Origin: Desarmillaria ectypa
Lineage: Eukaryota; Basidiomycota; Agaricomycetes; Agaricales; Physalacriaceae
Direction: 5' to 3'
Assembly (NCBI GenBank): GCA_030407005.1
Contig: JAUDYN010000003.1
Location: forward strand, 620,001-684,000
Length of the DNA: 64,000 nt
In this document: positions 37,370-50,690 of the stretch, one piece after another
How the letters are laid out: each line of letters begins with the position of its first letter
Numbering within the stretch: position 1 is the stretch's first letter
Notes under the pieces: generated by a model
What the model saw: the letters and a program-made list of their open reading frames with translations, nothing else
The model's database searches: none
What the model was told of the DNA's origin: nothing
Made by a program: the position numbers and the translations under genes

Positions 37370-37793
37370 TATTACGATTTTTCCATTTATCTTATCTTAT
37401 CTGAGTCATATCCATGACTCAGCCATCTAATCTAACATCGATTCTGACTTGTATCCAGTTACTCACTGGTTACTACCCTCATTCTCACTATCTGTCACCC
37501 CAGACCCTTTCTATTAGTTGTATGATCCTCCTGGACCACCATACTTCGACACTATTTGTGCATGGACTCTAGTGTTTCATCTATATATAACACTGTAGAA
37601 ATAGTATATAAACAGAGTAAACTGCATAGTTGTACTCTATCTTTTGACTAAATTCAAATCATATACTCCTTACTTGCACTACACCGAAGAACTAAAGCTT
37701 CTATCTCTCAACTTGGGTAACTGTTTGAACATGTAACAGCCCAGAGGGATCAGCTGACATTCCCAAGTCATGTGCCCAAGGTGGTACCTAACA
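37370..37793 (+). repeat. Element A 3' LTR and right duplication
   Basis: 424 bp, close to identical with 29198-29621; ATTTA follows at 37794-37798. Confidence 0.92.
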
Positions 37794-37798
37794 ATTTA

Positions 37799-39586
37799 TC
37801 CTCACCTGAGAAGGCCCTCACAAGAGTACATCATTGAGAATATTTATCATGAGTTTAAAACATCAGTACCAATCAAGTACCTAACCAATCCAAACTTCAA
37901 TCTGCTGAATTAGTACCAGAAGAAGCTTAATGAAGCCTATGAAAATCTTCTACAACACCTGAAAAGCCCTGTTGAATATGAGTTCCTTACCCACTTGTTC
38001 TCGCAGTCTATGGAAATGAACCTATTTGAGAAAGAACTTGATTCTGTAGTTGCAGCAGCTGATAGCTACTTGCACTTGATGAATGACAACCTGCATTGGG
38101 AAGAATGAAATGGCTACACTCATATTATGAGAATAGCAGGAGTCTAAATTGAGCCAAAGATATACCCTGCTATCCAGCAAAATGCCTCAGTTGTCAAGGA
38201 CATCAGCCATATGGTGCCACAACCTCTGGTTATTGTTGTTGATATCAATGGAAAGCCATGCCAAGCCTTGGTTGATACAGGCTCACTAGGAGATTTTATG
38301 TCTACTTAATTAGCAGATCAGTTAAGAGTATTCAAGACATACCTTCTATCGCCAATCCTCTTGCATCTTGCAGTCCAAGGATCTCATTCAAAGATTCTCT
38401 ATAGGACAAAGATTCAATTCAAGTACCAGAGCATCAAGTCAGAATATTACTTTGACATCGCAAACCTCTCTGGTTATGATTTGGTCCTCAGAACTCCATG
38501 GTTGTACCAGTATAATATTTGTGTTGGCTTTAATCCATCATCTATTGAGATTGGAAGTAACACAGCATTGCCTATGATGGGTGATAATGTTAGCCATATT
38601 CAGACTCAAGCTATGATGGTTAGTGAGAATGCACTTGAGCAAGTTTGTGCAGAGCTTCATGAGTATGCAGCCCTCATCTGCAAAACAGCTTTGGAAACAC
38701 CATTACTGCCACTATGGGCTATCAACCATAAGATCCCATTGATTGATGAGAACAAGACATATCCCTGGAGGCCATCTAGATGCTCTGAGGCTTTTCACTC
38801 ACAATGGGACCAAAAACAAAAGGATTACTTGTCTTCAGATAGGTGGAAACTTACTACTGCAGGGAATTCAGTATCAATGTTGCTGATTCCAAAAGTAGGG
38901 AAGCAAAAACACTTACTCCAAACTGTCATCGACTTGTGATCACACAATGCTAACACTCGCAAAGTATTAGCACCTCTCCCAAGTATTGAAGGGATCTTGC
39001 ATCATGTTGCAAAATACAAATACTGAAGCATTATTGATGGCAAGGATACCTATGAGCAAATCTGAATTGTTTCTGAGCATGTTAATAAGACTACTGTCAC
39101 AACTCCTGATAGAAATATGGTCAGTCTCATTCTACAACAGGGTGACTGCAATGCACCTGCAACTTACCAGGCACTGATGAATCATATCTTCTTGTCATAT
39201 ATAGGTGTCTTCATGGAGGTTTACCTAGATGATGTTATCATCTATTCCGACACAGTTGAGGATCATGTTAAGCATGTTAAATATATTATTGATGTGTTGA
39301 AGCAAGAGCAATTATACTTGAGTGCCTCAAAACTTAACTTCTTACTAAAAGAAATGAAAGTACTTGGTCATATTATTGATGATAATGGAATACATATGGA
39401 TCCTGATAAGGTAGACTCTGTAATCAACTGGAAGACTCCTACATCAAAAGGATTGTTGTCAGGATTTCTCAGAAGCATAGGATATCTCACAGATGACTTA
39501 TCTCATATCTGTGGTTCCATGGGAGTCCTTCATACTCTCACAGGCTCAACAGTCCCATTCTGTTGGTCCTACACTGAACAGCAAGC
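37799..39586 (+). pseudogene. Element O protease and reverse transcriptase remnant
   Basis: The O frame resumes after element A. A retropepsin motif CQALVDTGSLGDFMST lies near 38260, followed by LSGYDLVLRTPWLYQYNI (~38475), typical of the protease-RT linker. RT follows with the catalytic YLDDVIIYSD at ~39222 and VLGHIIDDNGIHMDPDKV (~39362). Stops near 38938, 39024 and 39064 inactivate it. The segment ends at EQQ, where B interrupts; the frame continues as AFDEIKEIVEH at 47,938. Confidence 0.85.
39582..39586. repeat. Target-site duplication of element B, left (CAAGC)
   Basis: CAAGC precedes TGTTATGTCC and recurs at 47938-47942; joining one copy restores TEQQAFDEIKE in O. Confidence 0.85.
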
Positions 39587-40001
39587 TGTTATGTCCTTGT
39601 CTATCATGTGACTTGTGATATAAGCCTTTGATCTCTGAGCTGCTTTGCATTTGTGCAGTCACTCATATGAGACTTTGGGCTAGGTCTTTGATGTATGAAT
39701 AGAAAGTATATGAGTGTAATTTAGTCGAAAGATAGAGTACAATAGTGAAGTTTACTCTACTTATATACTGTAAGTACAGCATTATATTTAGATGAAATGG
39801 TATGGTCCATGCTATAACAACATCAAAGTAGGATGGGTCTGGAAGGATCATGGTCCAATAGAAAGAGTCTGGGGTGACTGTGGGTGAGAACAAGGGTAAT
39901 GGTCAGTGAGTATGTTGATACGAAGTGAGAACTATGGTGGATTAGATGGATGAGTCATAGATATGACTCAGATAAGATAAGATAATGGAAAAATCATAAT
40001 A
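39587..40001 (-). repeat. Element B 3' LTR
   Basis: 415 bp. On the minus strand it starts TATTATGATTTTTCC (from TGTTA) and ends GACATAACA. It keeps the paired TGAGTCA/TGACTCA sites and the TTATC repeats. Confidence 0.9.
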
Positions 40002-40034
40002 TTACCCCCTTGTTAAAGCAGTCATCCCGACTGC
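40002..40034 (-). promoter_or_regulatory. Post-pol hairpin and polypurine tract, element B
   Basis: On the minus strand the pol TAG (40036-40034) opens GCAGTCG-GGA-TGACTGC, followed by the tract AACAAGGGGGTAA next to the LTR. One stem pair has become G-U. Confidence 0.72.
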
Positions 40035-43000
40035 TAAGGCTCTTCTTCAGGGGATTCGAGTTGTGATTTGATTTGACTGATCCAATACTGATCAATCAGT
40101 ATTTTCCATAAGTCTTTGTCTGGATTGATGATCCATTTGGTGTATCCATCTTTTTGTTTGGCGAGATATACTATGTCACCATTGTCAGAGTGTTCATGGT
40201 CTATGATCTTGACCACTACTTTGTTCTTGGTTATGATTTTGGGAGTGTATATGGCATGGTTTATGCTAGCCTGGTACTCTTTGATCACTTCCATAGCATT
40301 TGTCATCTCAGTTTCTCTGACCCAGGAGTTGTGTTCTCTGGTCCAGCCTTTCCACTTGACCAGGTAGTCCATGACTTCCCTGGATGGTTGTTCTTTCTTG
40401 GATCATACTTTGTGGATTCACAAGTCCAAAACTTCTTTGATTTTGTATTCCTCTTGACCATTGATGAGGTCTGGAGAAGGTGGTGGCAGTTGTTGTTGGT
40501 TTGAGAATGAAGGCACTGTGTATGGGGTTAATAGTTTCTCATTGAATTGGGGATGTATCCTCCAATGGGGTGGCAGTTTTAGTTTGTATGCTGCCATTCC
40601 AGACTTTTTGATGATTTTGAATGGTTCTGTTCGTTTATCATCCAATTTTTTCTTGGGTCATGGAAGGTGAAGGTTGGTGGTGTTGAGCCAAACTTTATCA
40701 CCGATATGATACTCATGAGGTGATTGCTTTCACTTGTCATACTGCACCTTCATTTGTGCTGCTGCTTTTTCCAAAGCATTGTGGACTTTCTTATGGACTT
40801 TGGCCATGGTCTCTGTAAAGTCGATGGCTGCAGGATTGGTGAAGCTAGTTTTCTGGATTGACTTGGGGATGAGTTGAGGATTTCATCCATAGAGGGCCAT
40901 AAAGGGACTTTTACCCATAGCAGAATGGATTCTGTTATTGTGTGCAAATTCCACAAGAGGTAGCCATGCGACCCAGTCCATTTGTCAATGGTTGACAAAG
41001 ATATGGAGATATTTCTCAACCTCTTGGTTGACTCTCTCTGTCTGTCCATTGGTCTGGGGATGATAAGCTGTGGATGCATTTTGCATGATATTCAGCATCC
41101 AGTAGAGTTCCTTTATGAATATGGATACAAATTGGGGTCCTCGATCTGAAATGATCACTTGTGGCATTCCATGTTTGGCATATACATGATTGTGAAGCAT
41201 TAACACCCATCCTTCAGTGGATAATTCTTTATTATATGGGATGAGAATTATATTTTTTGAAAATTGGTCCATGATGATGAGTAAGGTATCCAAGCCTTTT
41301 GATTCTGGGAGTCTGGTGACCATGTTGATGGAAATGTGAGTCCATAGAGTATCCGGGATTGCGTTAGGATGAAGAGGAGCGGTCTTAGCCTGCATGTCGC
41401 TTTTTGTCCATTGACATGTTTCGCATCCCTTGATATAGGATTCGACATCTTTTTTCATCTTTGGCCACCAATATTCATGAAGAATGAGTTCCTTGGTCTT
41501 TGCAATTCCTGGATGTTCAGCAGTAATATGATCATGATACTGTGCAATAATCTCACTGTGAAATGCAGGGTTCTGGGGGATGTAGATTCATCTGCTATAC
41601 TACAAGATTTCTTCTTCTTGGGTGATTCCTCATTCATGATTAAGGGATTTTTCTATCCCTTGATCCCACTGGCTTTTCTGTCAGGTTGCATCTCTTATAC
41701 GCATGATTTGTTCTTCCATGGTGGGCAGTATTAATGCCTGGAAATGTTCAGGGGAAAGGATGACTACATCTTGATTGTCTTCCTTTCCTTGATTGTGATC
41801 ATCTCGTCAACTGAGAAGATCTGCCTTCTTATTAGCGATTCCAGCTTTATGTTGAAGGATAAAGTGGTATTCAGCTAGTTCTGTGACCCATCGAGCTTGT
41901 CAGTGATTTAGCTTCTAGGGTTTTCTGAAGTACTGGAGGTTTTGGTGATCTGTCCAGATTTCAATGGTCTCTTTGGTGCCCATCAGGTAGTGTCACCATT
42001 CTTCTAGGGCTAGCATGATAGCCAGCAACTCCTTGTCATAAATCTCATAGCTGTGTTCAGTGACTGTTAATGCTTTTGACATGAAGGCAATGGGTCTCCA
42101 TTTGCTGTTCTGTTCTTGGCTTAAAACAGTGCCGATGGCTCCATCACTAGCATCTGTCTCTACTCAGAATTTTCCATCATTGGAGAGAATCGTTAGAACT
42201 ACATTTGTGGTCATCAACTTTTTGAGTTGTGAGAATGCTTGTTCCTGGTCTGGTCCCCATATCCAGTCTACCTTTCCAGTTAGCTGGGTAAGGGGCTGTA
42301 CAATTTTGGAATAGTCACGAATGAACTTTCAGTAAAAGTTTGTGAAGCCTAGGAAAGACTGAAGTTCTTTCTTTTTCATGGGAATAGGCCATTCAGCTAT
42401 TTCTGCAATTTTAATGGGATCTATTCATATTGCATCTTCACTAATGATTACTCCAAGATACTCAGTTTCAAGTACCTCAAACTTGTATTTCTCTGCTTTG
42501 AGAAACAGTTTGTTTTCTCATAAGTGCTGTAGAACTTGTCAAACAATGTCTCAGTGTTCGGACAGGGATTTCGTAAAGATGAGGATATCATCGAGGTAAA
42601 TCATGACTTTTCCTCCAGCAATCAAATCTTTAAAGATGTTATTCATCATCCACTGGAACATGGCTGGTGAGTTGGTGAGGCCAAAGAACATGACCATAGG
42701 CTCAAAGAGTCCTCAGTTAGTCCTGAAGGCAGCCTTTTCTTTGTCTCCATCTCGGATTCGTATGTTATTGTATCCCCATCAGACGTCTAACTTGAAAAAG
42801 TATTTTGCTCCATGTAGTTTATCAATGAGTTTGGAGATCAAGGAGAGTGGATAATAATTCTTGATCATCATTTTGTTCAGTTTGCGGTAGTCCTGAACAG
42901 TTCATAGTGAGCCATCCTTTTTCTTGATAAAGAAGAAAGGAGAGGCGAAAGGGGATTTGAAAGGTCGGATCCTTCTGGAGTCGAGATTTTCATTGAGAAA

Positions 43001-44833
43001 CTTGTCGAGTTGTTTCTGTTTGTTTTGGTTGAGCAGATAGACTTTGCAGTCTAATGTGGATTTGGCATTGAGGATTAGCTCAATGGCATGGTCCCAGGGT
43101 CTTCATTTGGGTAGGTCATCAAAGCTTTCTTTGGAGAATAAATCTCTAAAGCTTTGATACTAAGAAGGTACAAGCTCCTCAAAGGTCTGTTTCAGTTTTT
43201 CTGCATTTGCAGCTGCAGCCAATTCATTGGTGTGATGGACAGTGCAAAGTATGATTTCTTCCTGCATATTGACTGCAAGAATACTTTCACCTTCTTCTAA
43301 TTCTTTGTCTCATTGGTCTTCTTCATCTGCATCAGGAAGAGCAAAATGATTCTTTATGCAATGATATCATTCGAATGTCATAGTTCCTAATTTCCAGTTG
43401 ATGAAGGGATTGTGGCATTTAAGCCAGTCATGGCCCAAGTACACTATCTTGGAACCCAAATCTGTGACTGCAAGGTCAATTTGTTCAACATGATCCCTGA
43501 TAGTCATTCAGAGTTCCACAAATTTGGTTACATCATCTGCCTTGTTATGGGTCTTATCTGCATTGTATATGGGTATGGGAGAGGCAGCTTTTCAGGTGTC
43601 CAGCTGGTGTTGTTGGACATAGGTTCAGTTGATAGAGCTGCCTGTGCAGCCACTATCCAACAATGCTTGGGTTGTCAACATTTTTTTTCCTGTACAAGGA
43701 GAGAGTTGTATATCCACCAAGAAGTCTCATCCTGAGCTCTTGGTTCTGCAGATATACCAGATCGGTTTGTGAAGTTTATAGAGTTGCTTGTGTGCAAGAC
43801 TCTCTTTGGTATTCAAACTCTGAATGAGTTCATTGGTTATCTCTCCAAGTCATTTGGGATGAACCCAGGTGGAGAGAATGGCTTTGGCAACTGCCAAGTT
43901 TTTGGAACTGCGAATGGCACACAGAGTCCAGTTGATCCCAAATGGTTTGTACTATACATGATCACGTGCCTCCATAATTGGCAGGACTTTGGAATTTGGT
44001 ACCCCCTTGTTAGATGGGATTTTGGGTGTTGGGATACTGATTTTGGACTGTTGTGCTTACCACAGTCTAAAGGCAGTGTCATCTTCTTTGTTGGGTACTT
44101 TGATGATAGTGGTGGTTCTGTTACCATGCCCTCTTTTTACTGCCTGGGCACTAGCAGCTTCCCCCTGTTCTTCAGCTTTAGTTCACTCAGGAACTTGTCC
44201 AGACTCAAGAGGAGTCTGGTTTTGGCTTGAGGCATCTGAGGTTCCACTTCTACTATCAGTTCTGGCAGAGTACTGGGCTTTTGCATCTGGGGTGAATCTC
44301 ATCAGCATTGCCTGTGACACCACTACCAGCTGTTCTCCCACTGGTCTAGATAGCATGTGGCCCCAATTCTGGCCTTGATGAGAGGCACTGTCCTGGTCTT
44401 CCACTGACTCTGGCAAGGCTGGTGGACTTGTCTCCTGACTTGTCAGGAGTTCTAAGCTTTTTGGACTTCTGAGAGGCCTGAGGGCATCTCGCCTACTAGT
44501 CTCCATCCATGATTTTACTCACGTATCTGGTGAGTTCCACAAAGTGGGCTCGGTGGTCTTTGTGGCAGTGCCAGCACCACCTGGCAAATCCTGCATCTTG
44601 TTGGGGGTTTGGGATTCACTATAGATAATTGTGTCAGCTTCTTTTAGGAGAGTGACATACCTATTTGTTTTTGATTCTTTGAGGGTCTTTGGCTTTGGGG
44701 TCTGAAGTCATAGTGGATATATTCATATTTGCAGATAATTGTCTATGTTTATAGTAATTAGTCCAACCCATGGAAGCCGAGGACTCATCTTTGAGAGACT
44801 TAGTTGAGCAAGGGGAATTGAACTCTTGTCAAT
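40034..44833 (-). pseudogene. Element B pol remnant
   Basis: Minus-strand pieces match A and E throughout: RT and RNase H between about 43,100 and 41,850, integrase catalytic core HISINMVTRLPESKG and ISDRGPQFVSIFIKELYW (~41,345-41,110), HPQTNGQTERVNQEVEKYLH (~41,035), chromodomain YLVKWKGWTREHNSWVRETE (~40,365) and the tail VVKIIDHEHSDNGDIVYLAK, ending PEEEP-TAG at 40034. Many stops and shifts break the frame, so only the domain order is meaningful. Confidence 0.85.
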
Positions 44834-44834
44834 C
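44802..44834 (-). promoter_or_regulatory. Gag-pol junction hairpin, element B
   Basis: On the minus strand the gag TAG (44836-44834) opens GATTGA, pairing with TCAACT, enclosing AAGAG/CCCTT with loop TTCAATTC. One outer and one inner pair are lost, consistent with C-to-T decay. Confidence 0.6.
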
Positions 44835-46348
44835 TACTCTTTTACTTCTTCAATCTTGGCTGTAGGTGGCACCACTTTATTAGTGGGCTCTACTAACCAA
44901 ATGTCCTTGAACTCTTTTCTTCTAGAATAGTCCTTGCTCAGATGACCCTTCTTGTCACACCTGAAGCATTTTCCCTCTGCTCATTGCCAATCTATGTCCA
45001 TGGGCTTTCCTGCCCCTCCATATGTCATCCACTGACCAGTTCTAGCATCTCAACTGACACTCGTGCTAGCAGTTGGCTTTGGAGCTGAGGAACTTGTTAC
45101 CCCAGTGGCAGCTTTGCCACTGGGGTGCTGTTGGGGTTGAGGATGGGAATCCTTCTTCTGCCCATCCTGGGGCGTTCCAATGGTCTGGTTGAAGACCCAT
45201 TTTCATTGGCACTCCTCATGCATTCAGAGAATGTGCTCTTTCCATTCTGGGTATAAACATGGGATGTTGATGCTTATATTGGAGATAAAGGTCATGTAGG
45301 AGGAAGGTACTCCTAGATGAACGGTCTTTACCATGGTGCTGCATTTGTTCTCGTCAGTTCATCAGCCTGCTAATTTTGCTTCTTCTTCCAGTTTCTGAAA
45401 GTAATGGGAGGCAGGCTGCACTCCCATGTGAAGATCGAACATCTGCTTTTCATGGACTTCCTTGATGGTGGGGTCTCTAAATTGATGAGAGACTATATCA
45501 ATGAAGTCTGCCTAATCAGGGTAGCGGAAGTGGGTGGCAGTCTCATTGTAGGTGTCACTGACCTAAAATTCAGGTCTCTTGTAGACCCACCAATCCTTGA
45601 CAGCTCCCTCAAAATGGGAAGTCACGAATAATACCAGATGTGATGGCATCTGAAAGTAGTGTCTGAACACTTTGAAATAGGCAATGCAATCACCAATGAA
45701 GCATTCAATATCATCATGGTCCTCTTTGAACAGAACAGAGAGGGGACTTTGATGAGAGTGGGTTTGATGCCCAAATATGGGACATTGGCAGGTGCATTCC
45801 TAACAGGGTTGGGAATCAGGTCAGGGGATCCCTTGCTGGGGGGTGGTCTTGGGATCGAATATTGATCCAGCCTTAGCCCTGAATAATCTCTTGGTGGTTC
45901 CATTAGCCTTCTCCTATCTGGCTCCTTCCTCTTTTCTTGATCATGAAGATAGTTCATCATCATTCTCTTGGCAGACTCCTCCCTTTCAAGTTCTTTGTGC
46001 ATTTCTGCAATGCACTTCTCCTTCTTGGCTAATGCAGTTTTCATTTGTTGCCAGATTTCTTCCACCATGGCTGGGGTTCTTGATGCTCCTGCAGTGGCAG
46101 TTCCTGCAGGAATGGTTTTGGCTTTCATTTCTTCTCCTGTGCCTGCGAGGAGAAAACTGCCACTCTAATAAGAGTGATAGCCTTGTTGTTGGGCCCAACT
46201 ATGTGGCAGTGAGTTGGGCAATAGTTTTGGTCTTATGACCAGGGTATCAAGGGGGTAGTCAGGGATATTTTCATATTCTTGGGCATATTCCTGCCTGTAG
46301 TAACCTGTATTGTAGGTAAGCATATTGTAGATGGGTCCTTATCCCATC
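44834..46348 (-). pseudogene. Element B gag remnant, zinc knuckle altered
   Basis: On the minus strand: NMLTYNTGYY, KAKTIPAGTATAGASRTPAM, LDQYSIPRPPPSKGSPDLIP and the capsid, then the knuckle CFRCDKKGHLSKDY near 44,940, where the last Cys is Tyr. It ends VEEVKE-TAG. A frameshift near 45,730 and stops interrupt it. Confidence 0.75.
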
Positions 46349-47450
46349 CTACTCCTCTCATGTGACCTCCAGTCACCATAACTGTTGTAGGGAGCATTCC
46401 AGCTCCCTCTGTTCATCCTCATCTCAGGCTCGCAGCTCTGGTAGTATATCCCCAGCAAAGGGATGGAATATGTCATGTTCTCTGTTGGCATGTATCTAGG
46501 CATGAACTGTGGCATTTGGGTTGGGACCCCATATGGGATTCCCTTGGTTGAGTGCCAACCACTCATCTATGTCAGGTCTGGGCTCATCCCAGAGCATTCT
46601 TGCTTCGATGTCACAATATCGAATTTCTCAGACGACAGCCCTGAAGGGGCTGAATAGCCTTCAGTCGATCTCAGAGAGGTTGGGCCATGTATGGTCTGTC
46701 CCATTTGGATTGAATGGCTCATTGGGAGCAGTGGGAGCAGGTGGGGTCAGGGCATCAGGCTCCCCATTGGACTCATCGGAGAGGTCAATGATAGGGAGGG
46801 AAGAGGTGGAATTGATCCCTCCTCAGGGCCAATTGTTTTCATGGGCCCAAGGCCCATAGGGATGGTTTTGATCTATCCCAGGATCATCAGAGTGACAGGG
46901 TCTATAGTAGGAGCTGTCAGAGGAAGGAGTTCAGGAGCAGGAGGGAATTCACCAGTTGTGTGGGTGAAGAGCGGGAGTTGCAGGGCAGGGATGAGGGGGC
47001 CCAGGGTAGGGAGGTGGGGCATCCTCGATCTCAACCCGAACATGCCATGCATATTCCTGGGCTGGGATGGGGGCAGGTCATTCCATCTGGTACTGGAGTA
47101 AAACTGCCTGCATGTTGTGTGTGCTGGCATTGGAGGGCTCTGGGGTCAGGGGCCTCTCATCATTAGTTGTCCCCTTGGAGGAAGAGGCAATTGTGAACTG
47201 GGCTTGGGGATGGACAAGTGGTACCACCTCTCATTCTCCCAGTCAGGCAGAGGGTAACTCCCTGGGAAGGACATGTTCAGAGTGTCAGGGTGGTTGGGGT
47301 GGAAGTTGCAGGTGATGGATTCTTCTTTGGCGGAGAAGAGTTCTGATTTCCTCTTCATAGACTAGTATAGCAAGGATAGTAAAAAAGGTAAGAAGTATGG
47401 TGCCACTGATTGCAACACCGAGAGAGATAGTTCTTGGATTCTATCAGTTT
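46349..47450 (-). pseudogene. Element B ORF1 remnant with transmembrane helix
   Basis: On the minus strand ISLGVAISGTILLTFFTILA and ILVYEEEIRTLLRQRR reproduce the helix seen in A and D (near 47,380), then QFTIASSSKGTTNDERPLTP and EYAWHVRVEIEDAPPPYPGP. It ends EE-TAG at 46349, where A and D have TGA-T. The upstream start is not recognisable because stops precede the helix. Confidence 0.6.
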
Positions 47451-47522
47451 TCTTTGTTGGTCATAGGAGGATGCTTCTTTTACAGCTGGCATAAGGGAAG
47501 TGGTTGGGAATCTTTCAACTAA

Positions 47523-47937
47523 TATTATATCCTTGTCTATCACATGACTTGTGATGTAAGCCTTTGATCTCTGAGCTGCTTCGCATTTGGGCAGTCACTC
47601 ATATGAGACTTTAGGCTAGGTCTTCAGTGTATGAATAGAAAGTATATGAGTGTAATTTAGTCGAAAGATAGAGTACAATAGTGAAGTTTACTCTACTTAT
47701 ATACTGTAAGTACAGCATTATATTTAGATGAAATGGTATGGTCCATGCTGTAACAGTGTCAAAGTAGAATGGGTCTGGAAGGATCATGGTCTAATAGAAA
47801 GGGTCTGGGGTGACTGTGGGTGAGAATGAGGGTAATAGTCAGTGAGTATGTTGATACAAAGTGAGAACTATGGTGGATTAGATGGATGAGTCATGGATAT
47901 GACTCAGATAAGATAAGATAATGGAAAAAGCATAACA
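47523..47937 (-). repeat. Element B 5' LTR and right duplication
   Basis: 415 bp matching 39587-40001. On the minus strand it starts TGTTATGCTTTTTCC; CAAGC follows at 47938-47942. Confidence 0.9.
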
Positions 47938-50290
47938 CAAGCCTTTGATGAGATCAAGGAAATTGTTGAGCATCACCATAACCATAGCTGAGTACCATTA
48001 GAATACTCACCAAATCATAAACCTGTCTGGATGGTCACAGACGTGAGCTCTGCAAACATTGCAGGCTATATTGCACAAGGTAATAAATGGCAGAAGGCCA
48101 AAGTCACAGCTTTCTATTCTGCAAAGCTCAGTTCAGTGCAACAGAATTATGCAGTTCATAAACTAGAAATGCTAGTAGGTCTTGAAACAATGCTACATCA
48201 CCGGGATGTCCTACAGGATATTCATTTCACATGGATAACAGATCATAAGGGATTAATTCACCTTATGAAGCAAAAAGACCTAACAGGAGGGCAAGCACAT
48301 TGGTTAGAAGATGAGCATGTTTAATTTTGAAATACAATACATACCTGATGAAACCAATGTCCTCTCAGATGCCCTCTCATGCATATACACCAATGATGCC
48401 CCTGGTACTGTTCATGCATGCTCTGAATACACTGTTCATGATGATAATGTCAGTATAGATCATCTAAACAATCATGGAATCACCATACCATTACTAGCAG
48501 GCTTGGAAGCCTTTGCAGCACATACAACCCATGCCAGAGCACTCCCAAAACAATCCAATGCAGATACAGGTTGTCCAGAAATGTCGTTTGAGTTTGCAAA
48601 GAGGATGAAAGATCATGTATGTGTTGTCGGCCCTAGACACACATAGGAGAGCGGAAGTACCGAAAATTTGGCTTCATCATCATACAGTACACATCACAAT
48701 AGCCCTAAGCTCATTAACGAACCCAAAATGCGGTCAGAAAGCAGTGAAAATAATGATAAACAGCAGGAAAAGCTCACCATCAAAATCCCTGCAAGATCAA
48801 GCCATAGCTTCAAGGATACAAGCCAGAACTTATCCAAACAACCTGCTAGAGCTTCAGAAGACATGTCTAGAGGTTCCAAGAGCAAGGACTTGTCGCACAA
48901 AAGTCAGGATAGCAGTAGATCTGAAGAGACTGATGCCCAAAGTGCCAGCAAAGCAAGATCACATGATCAGGAAAAAGTCGGCACTGACTCAGACTTGACT
49001 GGGGCAACATTGCTCAATGTTATCCCCTCACTCAATGGCCTCAACTTTGAAAAGGCAATACAGCACCAGTATTCTAATGATCCTCTCTTCAAGAAAATAG
49101 TGGAAAACTCAGCCCACTTCACTAACTTTGAGTGAAACCAGAATATTGGCCTTCTCTACCTAAAGAAGGATAATGACCGACTCCTCTGCATATCTCATAC
49201 TCTCATAAATAGTCATACAGCTCAAGAAATTATTATTTCAGAAGCTCATTCAATTTTAGCTTATCTTGGTGCAAGCATAATGTTGGATTACCTTCATCAG
49301 AATGTATGGTGGAAGGATATAGTTTCAGATGTCAAATCATATTGTGAGTCATGTCATACTTGCAAAATGAGCAAGCCTAACAATCAGAAGCCTTATGGCT
49401 TTCTGCACCCTCTCAAGGTTCCATCGTATCTCTGGGAAGCTATTGGTATTGACTTTGTGAGACCATTACCAGATTCAAAAAATCACAATAGAACTTTTGA
49501 CTTGATAACTGTTATTATTGATCTATTTATTTCAATAGTACATCTTGTTCCATGTCATACAACCTACTCTGCTCACCAAGTGGCTGAACTGATGTTCGAG
49601 CATGTCTATAAGCACCATAGAATGCCTTGACAGATTATAAGCAATTGTGACTCTCTGTTTACTAGTGTCTTTTGGAAAAGACTGCATAAGCTTACAGAAA
49701 CCCAGCTGAATATGTCCGGTGCATATTACCCTCAGAGTGATGGAGCTACAGAACAGGCTAATCATACCATTACCCAGATATTACAGTAGTGCATAGACTT
49801 CACTCAAAAGGATTGGGTATCAAAATTACCAGCTATTGAATTTGCCCTTAACTGTGCCCAGTTGGAAACTACTGCCTATGCCCCATTTATGCTCAACACA
49901 GGATGGATACCTCACTCAATGATATGGAACTTGAACATGAAGAATGAGTATCTATCAGTCCATACATTTGTTCAATTGCAACATCTAGCTATTATATCAG
50001 CTCATGATGCAATTCTTGAGGCTTGAGTCAAGCAAACTCAGATCGCAAATAGGAAGCAGCATTTTGAGCCCTTTCATGAAGGTGATTTGGTATATGTATC
50101 CATCCAGAATTTGAAGTTTGCTAAAGGTCTAGCTTGCAAATTAATTCCAAAATATATTAGCCCTTACAAGATATCAAGAGACTTTGGAAATCATTCATTT
50201 TATGTGGAGCTACCTTCAAGCTTTATTCAGAGAGGAGTACACCCAGTTTTTCACTCTTTCTTGCTTCAGATACATGTTCCTAATGATGAT
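47938..50290 (+). pseudogene. Element O RNase H and integrase remnant
   Basis: RNase H: WMVTDVSSANIAGYIAQG (~48030) and WITDHKGLIHLMKQ (~48232), then YIPDETNVLSDALS (~48340) one frame over, so a single-base shift lies near 48,310. Integrase: NVWWKDIVSDVKSYCESC and HTCKMSKPN (~49305), IGIDFVRPLPDSK (~49446), SNCDSLFTSVFWK (~49643) and GATEQANHTITQIL (~49743), then RGVHPVFHSFLLQIHVPNDD. Stops at 49,628 and 49,786 lie inside the core. Confidence 0.85.
50286..50290. repeat. Target-site duplication of solo LTR C (ATGAT)
   Basis: ATGAT flanks the solo LTR on the left here and on the right at 50686-50690; collapsing it restores VPNDDCRFLGCLDTQIQE in O. Confidence 0.85.
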
Positions 50291-50685
50291 TGTTATGATT
50301 TTTCCATTATCTTATCTTGTTCCATCATATCCATGACACCACACATCTTATCACAGTCAGTATCAATGCATTCACTGACAACCACCCCAGTTTCATTGAT
50401 TTATACCCTCGTTTACTCTTATTCATCCATGATCCATCTGACTTACACACTGTTCTCTCATGGACGATACTGTTTCATCTATTAATAATGCTGTACTTTC
50501 AGTATATAAGTAGAGTAGTTTTCACCATTGTACTCTACCTTTTGACTAAATTACATTCATATACCTTCTATTACACCACACTAAAGACCAAGCCAACCTC
50601 TCTATTTAAAGGGTGATTGTCTGAATGTGAGACAGCCCAGAGAGAAGCTTATGTTCCAAGTCACATGTTAGACAGGGCCATAACA
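50291..50685 (+). repeat. Solo LTR C
   Basis: 395 bp, TGTTATGATTTTTCC to GGGCCATAACA, with a perfect 5-bp duplication and no internal region. It is closest to the LTR of element B. It is probably the product of LTR-LTR recombination that removed a full element. Confidence 0.88.
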
Positions 50686-50690
50686 ATGAT

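Larger units (their letters stand above)
29198..37793 (+). mobile_element. Element A: Ty3/gypsy chromovirus inserted in element O
   Basis: 8,596 bp with two 424-bp LTRs and a perfect 5-bp duplication. It carries ORF1, gag and pol in frames 1, 2 and 1 of the window. It belongs to the same family as B, D and E. Removing the element and one ATTTA rejoins the O frame as VPYIIYPHLRRPSQEY. Scattered stops, a ~40-bp deletion and a 13-bp tandem duplication in RT mark it as inactive. Confidence 0.93.
39587..47937 (-). mobile_element. Element B: Ty3/gypsy chromovirus in minus orientation inside O
   Basis: 8,351 bp with 415-bp LTRs at 39587-40001 (3') and 47523-47937 (5') and a perfect 5-bp duplication. 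Gene order on the minus strand is ORF1, gag, pol. The LTR is a subfamily distinct from A, D and E in its 3' half and is matched by solo LTR C. It is decayed by many stops and frameshifts and is CpG-poor. Confidence 0.92.
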